From positions 372,001 to 436,000 of the forward strand of contig JBBELK010000383.1 of the NCBI GenBank assembly GCA_037783545.1: a DNA stretch of 64,000 nt, written 5' to 3'. The DNA is from Henricia sp. BOLD:AAB3569 (Eukaryota > Echinodermata > Asteroidea > Spinulosida > Echinasteridae). Position 1 is the first letter of the stretch, and the number at the start of each line of letters is the position of its first letter. Both the position numbers and the translations under genes were made by a program. The notes beneath the pieces are model-generated. The model was given only the letters and a program-made list of their open reading frames with translations. It was not told the origin of the DNA and ran no database searches. Below are positions 31,733-42,649 of this stretch, piece after piece.

Positions 31733-33766
31733 TCATTTGGTATGATATTTTTCAAAACAAGGAACTGTGCACATTGGTTTATTACATTCTTTACAGATCA
31801 TCCGGGTCTGTTTTCGCCTGTTTAATGTGCGGTTGCTACAAACAATGCAGTCGCGTTTCTTTCCATTGCGGTTTTTGCCAGGATAGTGTTGTTGTCTTGC
31901 CAAATCAATAGGAATGTGGTATCTCGGCCGACTTGTTGCATTAGTACGTTCCCAACCTAACAGCAAGCCTTGTACAATACCTACACGAAAATCTAGGTTA
32001 CTGACATGTCTGTTGCCCTCTATGCCGTTAAAAATTACTCGGCTATTGACGATACAAATATCGAGCATACGGAAAAAAATTCGTTTCCACCATTTTAAAC
32101 TCCTGTGCGTATGATTGTAGTACTGAAAACATTGATCTGCAACATCAGTACCTCCCATATTCAAATTATACAGGTCAACACAATTTGGCTTCAGAACGTC
32201 ACGAAATCCACTTGTGCTCTTCTTGCAACGAATTTGCTTTTTTGACACATCAGAGTTCCCGATATTTGTTAAAAGTGTTACCGATTTTTTGTCTTGCCAA
32301 ACGATACACAACTGCCCACCTTTTACCAAAAAAAGGGGGACATCTTCTCTCTTCATTTTGTGTTTTTTGGGGTTGGCAACATGGGGAATCCCCTGGGTCA
32401 TGTACCGAACAGTACCACAACACCCGAATCCTAGTTCAGATAGTTCAGCTACAAGAGCTGGGCTATTGAAGTAATTGTCACAATATAGTATATGACCCTT
32501 ATTCTCAAGTCCCTGGACCAGATCAATGACTAATTTTGCGGGCTTGGTCAGTATTTTTGGATGCGGGCAGTCTGAACTTATGTGTGCAACATAAACAGTT
32601 TGGGTGTTCTCACTTCCCGTGTATAGTTTTCAATTACATGTGTACCCTGTTTTTGATTCATTCAGGGAGAAGGCTTTCATACCCCGTTTGATTGGTTTTT
32701 TCGGCATGTACTGAACAAAACTTAATCTTCCCTTGAATTTTAACATGCTCTCGTCTGGAGACAAATTCTGCGCAGGGTTATACAGGTTTAGAAACTTCGG
32801 GACGAGTACTTCTATCAAGGGTCGAACTTTGGAAAGTTTATCACGTTTAGCCGAGGCTGTCTGAGCAATTTGGTTATTGGATATGTGAAAGAATCTCAGA
32901 ATTGAAAGGAACCGATTGCGTGACATGATCGACGGATAGAATGGCAAGCTAAACAGTTCAGATGTCGACCAGTACATTCTATATTGAGATGATTTGTTAA
33001 TGCCCATAGCAACGATAAGTGCCACAAATGCCATCATTTCTGGAATATTGGTCGGGTGCCAGGAAACTTGTTTATCAGGGTTAGAGTCTATTGTTTGTTG
33101 CGCATAGCGATTCGTCTCGTTCACCAGCATCTGCCACACAAGGTCACAGAAATACAGCTTGAAGATCTCCACTGCTGAGAGCGTAGCAAAGTCGCCGGTC
33201 GGGCCAGGATTCCCCGTGAAGGGCACGGTCGGACACTGGAAATGGTCTCGTTGCTCCCAACCGGATCGGAAATCTACCTTCGCAGTCTTGCTCGATTTTG
33301 GCAGGTGGTCAGGTTGGTCGGTAAGCTGCAACAAAAACAAACTATAACATTAGAGTATAATCTTTGTAGTTGCAAACAAGGAAACAAGAGCCATTTGAGC
33401 GGTTTTTTTATTACATGTATGATGTACATTTCTCAATTTCAGCATTTGTAACCCCATAGACCTATATAGGCCGACGTTAGGGGTGGGCCTACAAAAATAC
33501 TGGGCCTGGTGAATTACATGGGATAGCAATTAGCCTAATTGATTCATTAACATAACACCGATCATGCTGATGATAATGTTCACCAAAGAATTAGTAATTA
33601 TTACCTCAGGAAATGCTGCAGTAATGCCGTCTTCATGGTCCAGTTCTGGATCGTCGTCAGAAAACTCATCTTGAATGGAACTTTCCTCTGATTCTGAGCC
33701 ACTGTCTGCCAAAATTTCGGCCAACATGCCATCGACGTCTGTTGCCATCATAGTTTCAGGATGCAA
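31733..33766 (-). pseudogene. piggyBac transposase, two exons, one in-frame stop
   Basis: Exon 1 (33766-33605) encodes 54 residues with an acidic stretch (SGSESEESS, DEFSDDDPELDHED), then a GTAATA donor. A TTTGTTTTTGTTGCAG acceptor gives exon 2 from 33325 in the same phase. Exon 2 carries the DDE domain: FYPSIMSRNRFLSILRFFH, then SPDESMLKFKGR (first Asp), then YCDNYFNSPALVAEL (second Asp), then YNLNMGGTDVADQCFQYYN (third Asp region). It ends in a Cys/His-rich zinc-binding tail (CIVCS...CKEC...CFEKYH). A single TGA at about 32630-32632 lies between the first two catalytic Asp regions. The frame is otherwise open to the end at 31733, so this is a very recently lost or read-through transposase. 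Confidence 0.9.
33326..33604 (-). other. Predicted intron of the piggyBac transposase
   Basis: GT at 33604-33603 and AG at 33327-33326 on the minus strand, with a T-rich tract before the acceptor. The 54-codon exon 1 ends exactly on a codon boundary, and exon 2 continues in phase 0. Confidence 0.75.
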
Positions 33767-34065
33767 ATGGCGTCTGTACTGTGCGTCCTCCCCTTTTATG
33801 TATTCCCGGCAAACCCACCCTATTGTTGTCCCTTTTTAGTTTTGTGAATTTATATAGGGCGGGCGCGCGTGTAAAACTTGAACCGTCTTCATTCATGCCA
33901 ATAGAGGGCGCCAAACAAAAAAACTCTGAAAGCATTTGCAGGTGGTGACAAAAGTCGCCTTGGGTCTCAACTGAAAGACAATCTCGGGCACCATTTGGTG
34001 CCTTTGGGATTAAAGCGAAAAAAACAAAGGGCTCCTTTTGGCGCCTCCGGGAATGAAAGGGTTAA

Positions 34066-35344
34066 CAGGCCGTGATTTTTTTTTAAGAGCCACTATTTTG
34101 TATCTCGCTATAAAACACACAGTCAATGTGGAGATGGCTGGTATAATTGATTGTGAGTATATAGACAGCCTCATTAACCTATTGTGCGTAAAATACAGAG
34201 ATCAGCGCAGGCATTTAGTCGTAGTCGATCGATAGTTATTTGCGTGGGCAATGGCTCTACACTAAAAATCACTCAACCGTTTCCCTGCGTTTTGCAATGG
34301 TGTTTTATCCTGGAGCCATACTATCGATAAATATACATTTGTTGAATATACATTGCATTAGCCTTTTGTTAAGGCTGTGCTTTACAAGCGCCAGTATAGC
34401 GCCCTCACAGTGCTCGCGCCATCGATGCGCCTGTATAGCGCCCTCTTCCCGGTGAGCTGAAACCACAGCCTTTTCGCATTTATCCGAATTGTTAAATTTT
34501 TCTTTATATTACGGGTGATTTCGCCCGTAAAAAATATGATCGCTGATTGGCTACCGGTGATGTCATCATTGTCTCAAAATATTAAGTCGATAACAAAAGT
34601 ATGCCTCATCGATACGCAATACGGTCGAGGTGGTAAAACGGTCGAGTTGACGGTAGGACAGAAATGGGATTTTTAAAATTGCCATATCCGTATAAATGTG
34701 CCTAAACCTAGAGCCGAGAGGCGGACGCCAAGTCGGCAAATGCTGCAAAGGGGAGAAATCATCAGGGATTCCCTTCATGGCGAGGGAGTCCGTGTAAAGT
34801 CCCCGTACGTGTAGCACACTCTCTCCAACCGCGCCGTGGCTATACGGCGCATGTTGCATTGCGAGCTAGCGGGGAGCGCGTACTTGGACTTTCCATTACA
34901 AAGGGAATCCCCGATGATTTTTCACATTTGCACCATTTCTGTTTCGGGACATGTTTGTCAGTATGTTTGAATGATATGTATCAAAGAAAAAATGGTGAGA
35001 GGTTAATTCTTGAACTCTTTTTAGTTTTCGTGAAAATTAGTAAAAATGTTGCCGAGTTGGCGTCCGCCTCATCATATGTGCACACTGTATTGATAGTACA
35101 TGTATGTTGAAGGCGTTACAGAGTTGTGGCCATTTAAATGGCCGAAAAAGGGAATTTTTGGTCCATTTGCTCAATTACAATCATGGTGGAAGTAATGCCA
35201 TACTTTGGATGTTTACAATAGTAAACAATTTTAATCAGTATATTTACTGCATGAATTGTTAATAGGCCAACATATGTATATTTCCTTTTTTTGTGGAGTC
35301 AACAGAGTCATATTTACTGGCACAAAGCGTATCTGAGCTCTGAG
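34066..35344. other. No recognised gene; decayed repeats
   Basis: 34228-34360 resembles the MITE at 35345 (CACTAAAAATCACTCAACCGT, TTTTGCAATGGT). 34735-34950 is an imperfect inverted repeat (AAATCATCAGGGATTCCCTT / AAGGGAATCCCCGATGATTT). No credible coding sequence. Confidence 0.45.
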
Positions 35345-35525
35345 GTATAGATTGCCGAAGTGAATACGTCACCTTTTGTTGGTTGCCTAGGCAATTGGAT
35401 CTAAACTAAAAGTCACTCAACCGTGTCCCAGTGCTTTTCCAATGGTACTTTTCCCGACGGCCATGATAGTTTAGATCCAATTGTCATGGCAACGCACGTC
35501 ACACTTCGGCTGTCTATTGAGGTAA
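35345..35525. mobile_element. MITE, 'AATTGGATCTAAAC' copy
   Basis: The arm GCCGAAGTGAATACGTCACC...CAATTGGATCTAAAC is mirrored by GTTTAGATCCAATTGTCATGG...CGTCACACTTCGGC. It is a diverged relative of the MITEs at 39261 and 41774. Confidence 0.75.
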
Positions 35526-37638
35526 GCTGTTTACAATAGTGGTTGCCATAGAAACGTGAGTAATTACTTGTTTGCAGAATTGACTGTAACAGGGACTAAT
35601 CGTACATTTTCAGTTCTGTGAACTAATGGAAAAGTAGTGTGTTCAGTTAAAATTGAAATGAAATTGTGATTAAATTTAATGAGTTAATTTTGTATACCAA
35701 TTTTCTATGTACTTTACTAGAAAATTGGTAAACACTTTTCAATAACTCATTAAATAAAATCATTTCATTCAAATTAAACAAAGTTGTAAACTAATTTAAA
35801 CTGCTATCTCTTGGGATACTAAAATCACCGAAGACTTGTTTTCAATTTCTTACAGACTAACAAGTAACATCTCGGACTCCTTCCATTTTCAAGATGACTT
35901 CGGGGTGGAATAGCTGATCTTGGAAAAGAATGGTTGCCATGAAAACCGACATGAAGTTTCTGTTTCAAAACAGCCCGTTTACTATATTTCGTGGCAAAAA
36001 AAGGCTGGGATATTGCTATTTTCTATATTTTACAGAACATTGTCTATTTCTGGTTGATATTTAGATGTCACCACTAAACTGTCTGGAAGATCAGTATTGT
36101 ATTTTTGAAGTTGTCATGGAAACTGAAAAATATAGTAATAATTACGCAATTGCTAGTACATGTAACATGCGTTTTTATTTTATACACATTTCATGTAGTA
36201 TACGAGAAAAACTTCTTGTCAAGACTGTCTTGACCAGAATGAATGTAGGCCTAGTTTATTTGATTTTTTGGTCTATACAATCCATATCTGACCACCAAAA
36301 GTTTATCTTGCTAAACCATGTAAAATTGCAAGTTGGATGACAAACAAAAATGCAAATTAGTGGGAGAACTGTAAGTTTTTGAAAAGGAAAAAAAAATTGA
36401 CTTGTCGGACAGGTTTTGTACATAGATAATTTTTTTCAATATTCTTGATTTTAAAAAATGCAATTCCTACTCATTATTTTACAAGTTTGCATGAAAGCTA
36501 TATAAACTGGCAAACCAAAAGAAAACATCGACATTTAAAAAAAAGAAGCCGTTTTCTCAACTTGAAACGCTTAAAGAGGAAGAACCCCCCTTGACGAAAA
36601 TCCAGCATTTAGGCTTTTTTCGATAGTCCAAACGATAGTCGGTTTTAAGTGGATAAATTGCAAGCAAAAGTGCGCTTTTCGAAAATGAGATTTTCGCGAT
36701 TTCTGAAACGCTCATTAGGTATTCATGATATGCGCGTGACCCCGTGACGCAATCCTGAGAAAGAGAAGCCAACACGATTGTTAGCTCCATACGTTTACAC
36801 GCAAAAAACTTGGAAAACCGTCTCTGTTAGATGGTCTTTTTTGAAGAATTTTGTTGGTCCAAAAAGCCAGATATATGCCCAGTAGCTGCGTGGTTGTATG
36901 TTTTACCAGACACTATGAAAAAAAAGCAGAAAATTTTTCTTTTCTATTACCAAGAAAGAGAAAAATGAGTCGCTCATTCTAACTTGTACCGGCCGATGTA
37001 ACACGTGGGGACTATACGGCCCGCAGGGAACCGTTCAATGCTGCAGACAGACCTATGTGAACGCCGTTCGTTCCGTGACAAAACCACCCGTCGCAATGCA
37101 CCAGTATTTACCTCAAAAGAGCTTCATTGTGAGCCCAAATTTCACCGTTTTTTCACAAAACAGGTAATAGTAGATTGTTGTCATATTACATGAAGTGTTT
37201 TTCACGTTTGTATTTTGAATTACAAGGACAAAACAGGCATGATAAACATTCACTTCGTGTATTTTCCATTCAATACTGCACAGGCCGTTTTGTATGTTTC
37301 TCAGGATGACGTCAAAACCCTGTTGATAAACAGACCAAGTGACCTCGAGCGTTTCAGAATTTCGGGTGAAGAGGGTCGGAACTGCTTTACGTTTTAAGCA
37401 AAAGCCTGTCGATTTTTTGTGAAAAACAAGTTGTGATGGTGTTGTAGACACATACACCTCCGTGATAAACAGAAAAACTCAAAAAATGTGGAAGGGGGGA
37501 TTCTAGCTGTTTAAAAACTGCATGCCGCGCCACCGTATGACCAAACGCCGTGTGCGGACGGCCAACAGCCCATGTAGAGCTAGCTAGCTAGACACGTACT
37601 GAAATAGCGGTGAGTCACGTAGACAGTAGGCCTACTAA
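35526..37638. other. No recognised gene
   Basis: AT-rich. 35690-35760 has an inverted pair (CCAATTTTCTA / TAGAAAATTGG with flanking AATGAGTTAAT / ACTCATTAAAT). Short open frames (for example 36065-36340) show no domain. Confidence 0.35.
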
Positions 37639-38533
37639 TGGCCCGGTCACACATAGACGACGCAAGGGGCACGCACGGCCCGCGCATTGAAAATTTGCAA
37701 TTTTGGCCAGTGCGTTGTCGTTCGCTAGGTGTGCGTCATTATGCGTTACTCGTTCGTCGAGCGCGTTGAACCAACGTTATGCATTTGACGTCATTCGCTG
37801 TGTGCGTCGGGATTTTTTGTGCATGCACAAAAATGTGCGCGGAGCTCGACGCATGAATGTACACGTCAAAAGGACGCCAGACACGCGCAGAGCGCGCTAG
37901 ACCAATGCCAGACATACGCGGAGTGCACGCTGTGTATTCGTTTTAAGTTCGGCAGCCGGGGTCTAGCGAACGCCTAATGTAAACCTAGCGTGCTTCAAAC
38001 GCATGCCCAGCGAACATGCGGCGAATATGAGCATGCTGAACGGGTCTCTAACGCACCCAACGTTCTACTTGCGTGTTCCTAGCGTATACCTGGCGTGTAC
38101 GTAGCGTGTACGTAGCGTGTAGTCATAAGGTAAATAAGCGGGTCCCGCACCACCTCCTCATCACTTCTCCTCCGACCCTCATGGGTGATGACGGAGGTTC
38201 CTACTGATCGTGTCTAGAAGAACCACCTCAGAAGATGAAATACGATCTACGAGCCGACGCTTTTTATAGGCACAGTCACGTGACCGCTGCCGTTCGCGGG
38301 CTGTGCGTGGAGCGCGCGGTGCATGCGCTGGCCATTCGTCCCACACGCTAGCAACACGTGATGCATTCGTTGGGGTTTTTGACATGTGCGCTCTGTATAC
38401 GGTCTGTATGCGGTCTGCATTCGGTGTCAGCTCGCTAGCCTCTCCCAAATCCTGACAAAAGTTGGGCGCACAACGACGCACTGATCCAATTTTCAGTGCG
38501 CGGGCCGTGCGTCGTCTATGTGTGACCGGGCCA
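37639..38533. mobile_element. Non-autonomous DNA element, TGGCCCGGTCACAC ends
   Basis: TGGCCCGGTCACACATAGAC starts at 37639 and its complement ends at 38533. The arms extend through GACGCA...GGCCCGCGCA with differences. The interior is CpG-rich with repeated words (GCGTGTACGTA, TGCGTC). No target duplication is obvious. Open frames inside, such as one of 143 codons, look like products of the repeat structure. Confidence 0.8.
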
Positions 38534-39260
38534 TTACAGTAGCCGACCGCATGACGGCCGGCTAGTATATGTACGGTCATGTGGCATGTCCCGCTCAAAT
38601 GCGCTTCCACTATACCAGTCTGTGTTTCAAATCCAACATTCCAAGGGTATTTATACCCTGAAATTTCTAAAAATGGACGCTAGTTTCTTGTATATGCAAT
38701 AGAAACCGTGGAAATGGCAGCGGGGACAATGCAATATTTTTCGTGATTTTTCTCGAACACGAAACATTTGCGATGGAAATGTTTGTAAATATTCATATTC
38801 TAAAATCATCCAAGCCATCGATTCCAATAATTATTTTCGTTAAATTCCAGTTGTGACGTAAAGTAAAAAAATACCGAGTTGACTTCAGTTGAACACACGG
38901 TCGAGTTGGTACAACGGTGGAGTTGGTTCAAGTTGACTTGCGCCAATGTGGCGATAATCGATACCATCGGTAAGGTACAATACGAGAGGGCGGTGCTACC
39001 TCCGGATTTCTATGGCGACACGCTTGATTGACATAAAAACTTTGCACAAGCATTATGCGATATGCGCAAAGACGGGGTTTCGGAAAAAATTCACCAGCCA
39101 CTAGACTTGACCAAGTCCGACTTCGAATAATTTGTAATGTTGGCGCAAGAGGGCGCGCTACTGAGGAAAGGCGCAAAAGGCACAAAGCCGTTTTACAGAA
39201 ACAAACAAAACCCCGTCTTTGCCAAAGACTAACATTGCATATACAAATATACATTGCAAA
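38534..39260. other. No recognised gene
   Basis: 38870-38940 repeats CGAGTTGG/GAGTTGAC words that also occur near 34620. Short open frames on both strands lack domains. Confidence 0.35.
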
Positions 39261-39432
39261 AGACTACTAAAGTGTGACGTCAGTTGCCATGGTAATTGGG
39301 TCTAAACATTCTCTGGTAATCTGAAACGTCCATTGGTAGGCCCTATAGCGCAGGCAAACAGTTCACTGGTTTTAGTGTAGACCCAAAAACCATGGCAACA
39401 CACAAAGGGTGACGTTTTCACTTTAGTAGTCT
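39261..39432. mobile_element. MITE, best-preserved copy of the 'TTGGGTCTAAACATT' family
   Basis: AGACTACTAAAGTGTGACGTC and GACGTTTTCACTTTAGTAGTCT form the outer arms, and TTGCCATGGTAATTGGGTCT pairs with AGACCCAAAAACCATGGCAA. It is 172 bp and non-coding, and sets the reference for copies at 6755, 35345 and 41774. Confidence 0.85.
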
Positions 39433-39913
39433 ATAGCAGTTGGCTATAAGCCACGCGCCGGTCGCCATTGTACCCCACGAACAATGCTTGGCCTAGACTG
39501 CTCCCCATTTAATACGATCGCTTGCGTTCCACTTAACACATGTAGACCACGATGTAGACTAGTGAGGACAGTATGACCCAGTTTAGTCAAGGCACTGTAT
39601 TTGGTGGGGTAGCTTCAATTGTAGACGTCGTTGCTTTATCCATTGTATACATATCGATGAGCCATACCCATAATGTTTGGCGCCAATTAGCACCGTACCG
39701 GAAAAATTGTACCGGGAAAAAGGTCGCTGCATGTGTAGACAAGTATCCCGGAGGCGAAATTTTTTTCCGTACAGCAGTTTAGCGAACAATGCTTCTGATT
39801 GGTTTAACCCCATGCATATGTTGCATACTGATGTTTTTTGTCGATAACTACCTCAACATAACCCCACACCATACCACACTCTTTCCTCAATTAATAGTAA
39901 AAACAAGTAATAC
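39433..39913. other. No recognised gene
   Basis: Only short unrecognised open frames. Confidence 0.3.
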
Positions 39914-39982
39914 GACTCAAAGGAGATTCGAACCTGCAATCTCTCGATTGATAGTACTCATCTTAACCACTAGACTAAATAT
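39914..39982 (-). ncRNA. tRNA-like Pol III promoter unit (SINE head or tRNA pseudogene)
   Basis: On the minus strand TAGTCTAGTGGTTAAGATG (A-box-like) is followed about 40 bp later by GCAGGTTCGAATCTCC (B box). The arms do not fold into a convincing cloverleaf, so a decayed tRNA or SINE head is the best reading. Confidence 0.5.
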
Positions 39983-41155
39983 TTGCAATGCCCCAATCAT
40001 ACACCTCGATGAAGCCCCATAGCGAATATGTGGTACGGAAAAAAATATCGCATCCCGGAGTCCCGCACGCTCTCGAGGTCAACTTACACGATCTTTATGA
40101 CCGGTTTGATAATATCTCCACGTACACAACGATCCATAGTCTGGTTCCCGGACCAAAACATTCCGACTGATATTAGTCCGGCAACCGCCAGTATTATACA
40201 TGTTAGCCCGGCATGTTGAAACAGAAGGAATTCCTCCTTTTTCCGAAGGTTCCCGAAGTTACCCGAATGCACGTCCTGATGTTATCGTTAATCGTCAGGT
40301 ACGATTCGTCAGTGTTTCGCCGCATGTTTACTATTTTACGATGATGCAGACAAGGTTTGAATTTAATTGTTGATGCTATAATGGGCATGTGCTTTATTGG
40401 CCAAATATAGAATAACCCTTTTCAAATGTTTATACACTCGTGCCTTTGAACGCGCAGCGCGCTTTGAAAATTAACGGTTATGCGCTCCTAAAAATAAATG
40501 CATGACGTAATGCTTAGTGCTATTTTTAACACCATGGTAGCCGGTCCTCATATTTAGTCGTTGTATGTGGAATATGTGGAGCGGGAACCAGTTTAAACGA
40601 TCCGTGGCCCCTTCGGGAAGCCAGGGAAACCAGTCTACCTGCCGCAAACACATGGCGACCGAGCGAGCGTACGGCGCCAAAATAGGCATTCGCTCGCGCG
40701 CTCGATCGAGCGTGCGTGACACGTCCGACTTGCGATATGTGGCAGCATAAGCTGAGCAAGAGTTTTCGGGAATTTACGATCGATTGTTTAATTTCGGGAC
40801 ATTTGAATCGGGCCTAATAATCGGCCATGTCAGTCTGTCTACCCCATTTTGGGGTCCCCGTTGGCGGGCAGTCCGATTACCTTGGTGTTCGCGCTGTCCA
40901 ACGTACAAGGATGCGATTGTTCCGGTTTTCCCAAGAACGTTCTTTTGTCTCCCGGGAAAAACCGGAACAAATCACATCCCTGAACGTTTTTGTTGCACAA
41001 AATCGGCCGACTATCAGTTGCTCTCCGGCTATCCTTTTTTCCTCCACTAGTCCGTCCCGACCTACATTAAAAACTCGGCATATACACGAGCCTTTGGCCC
41101 GGCCTTTCGTTCTTACGCACGCGGCAACAAGGGCAAAAAAATAGGCCTACTTAAT
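39983..41155. other. No recognised gene
   Basis: 40560-41150 is more GC-rich, with CGAGCGAGCG and GCGCGCTCGATCGAGCG words. No domain is recognisable in any frame. Confidence 0.35.
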
Positions 41156-41690
41156 ACAATGTATTTTAAGAAAATAACGGGCTCAAATTTCCAAGCCTTC
41201 TTTTTACAATCTAATAGCTACCAATTAGATCTAAGCCTGATATTGTAATACGTACCGTTATGTGGTGTGGTTAACTGTTGAACCATCGTTAATGATGAGC
41301 CACTGTGACGTTACAACAAAGGATAACTTAACACCTCCGTCTGATCAAAACATTACCGCGGCAAGACTTCTACGTTTTTTATAGTCGAGCATGAAGCTTG
41401 TGGGCAACCAATTATCACCTCACAACTTCCGAAAAGCGCGACAAAGTTTTCACGTCTTTTAGTACGTGAATAGCACATGCTACATGTATCACTGTGCGTT
41501 GTTGGGAACAAAAAACGTGAAAAGTAAACAATGGGCCTTCTTTTCACGTTTTAAAAACATGAAATGTTCACTTTTAACGTATGCCAAAGTATCACGTATT
41601 TTGGGGTCCAGCCGGTTGCTATAGGGATTATTTTTGGCGTTCGCGCCAATTAGAGTATAAGCAGAGGTGCTAAACAGTTTTAAAGTGTGG
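41156..41690. repeat. Dispersed repeat, rearranged relative of 27808-28512
   Basis: 41156-41462 is the reverse complement of 28200-28512. 41500-41690 is a direct match to 27808-27870 plus 28065-28200. The same blocks are thus present in different relative orientation, as expected for an element with inverted halves or two neighbouring insertions. Confidence 0.75.
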
Positions 41691-41773
41691 ATTTTGTCAC
41701 TAGAAAAGTGACAGTCACCTCTTAGGTGGAGTAGCCCAGGGAGGTGGGGTGGTGCAATTAATAACTGTACATA

Positions 41774-42030
41774 AAGTGTGACATGTAGTTGCCACATGGT
41801 AATTGGGTCTAAACATTTGCTGGCAATCTGAAACGTCCATTGCTAAAGTGCAGGGGAAAGGTTCAAAGGTTTTAGTGTCTTAACGTCAATGTCGGCATAG
41901 TTGCCAGGTCCGCGAGGTCGCCACCCTACTCATCAGCCATTGTTCATCAATAGGGTGGCGATATCACGGACCTGGCGACTTGGCCGACATTTACGTCAGA
42001 CCCAATTATTATGGCAACACACAAAGCGGG
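41774..42030. mobile_element. MITE interrupted by a second MITE
   Basis: The outer arms match the 39261 family (TAATTGGGTCTAAACATTTG ... AGACCCAATTATTATGGCAA). About 120 bp (41878-41998) interrupt the right arm and are themselves an inverted repeat: ACGTCAATGTCGG, CCAGGTCCGCGAGG and TCGCCACCCTA are mirrored by TAGGGTGGCGA, CACGGACCTGG and CCGACATTTACGT. Confidence 0.85.
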
Positions 42031-42649
42031 AAAGATTACCATGCACGGACACCCTCTGAGACCCTATGCGCTAAACCTATGGGGACAACTCTCAAAAGTT
42101 TTCCTTAGTAAATTCATGACACTTTCCCAACTAGTTTTGCGTTTTTATCATCAAACTAACATTTGTACATACTTTGTATGTCATAAACAAGGAAAATCCT
42201 GGGTGTTCGTGCATGGTAATGAACCCGATCCTGATTATATAGAAGGAACATTTTAGGGGGAGGGGGGGGGGGCGGTGGGGGGAGGGGGGGGGGAATTAAA
42301 AAGGCTTCCAGATGATAAATAAAACAAATACAAAAATGTGGAATGATTTTACTTTAAGTTCATACCTGCACTTTAATCCTATAGTAGGCCTATGCACAAT
42401 AACCCTGTCATGCATTATGCACGAAGCGACTTCGTGCCCTTCATGGACTGACCTTGCGATTTAAAAATTCAAAGCTTCTCCTAAGAAATTTGTTTACATT
42501 TCCACGCCAAAAATCACGATTTCCTATCAGAATGTCACGTTTTGGTGGTTGATTATTATTATTTTGTATTATTATTAATGGTTTATTTCACGTACTACTC
42601 GATCGCTGCCATAAGCAGAATTGCCAGTACCTTATTACATTAAAAAGTA
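42031..42649. other. No recognised gene; G-rich tract
   Basis: 42035-42110 (CTATGCGCTAAACCTATGGG) recurs near 53055. 42255-42296 is a G-rich run. The remainder is AT-rich. Confidence 0.4.

Larger units (their letters stand above)
30991..34065 (-). mobile_element. piggyBac-type transposon, TTAA target site
   Basis: TTAA at 30991-30994 is followed by CCCTTTCAATACC. At the other end GGAATGAAAGGG is followed by TTAA at 34062-34065. The inverted ends (CCCTTTCA) and TTAA duplication are diagnostic for piggyBac-like elements. At 3.07 kb it contains a transposase on the minus strand and a GC-rich hairpin array. Confidence 0.92.

Noticed and set aside
31395-31745. Proline-rich and glycine-rich proteins on both strands
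   Set aside because: These frames come entirely from C- and G-run arrays that stay open in several frames on both strands.
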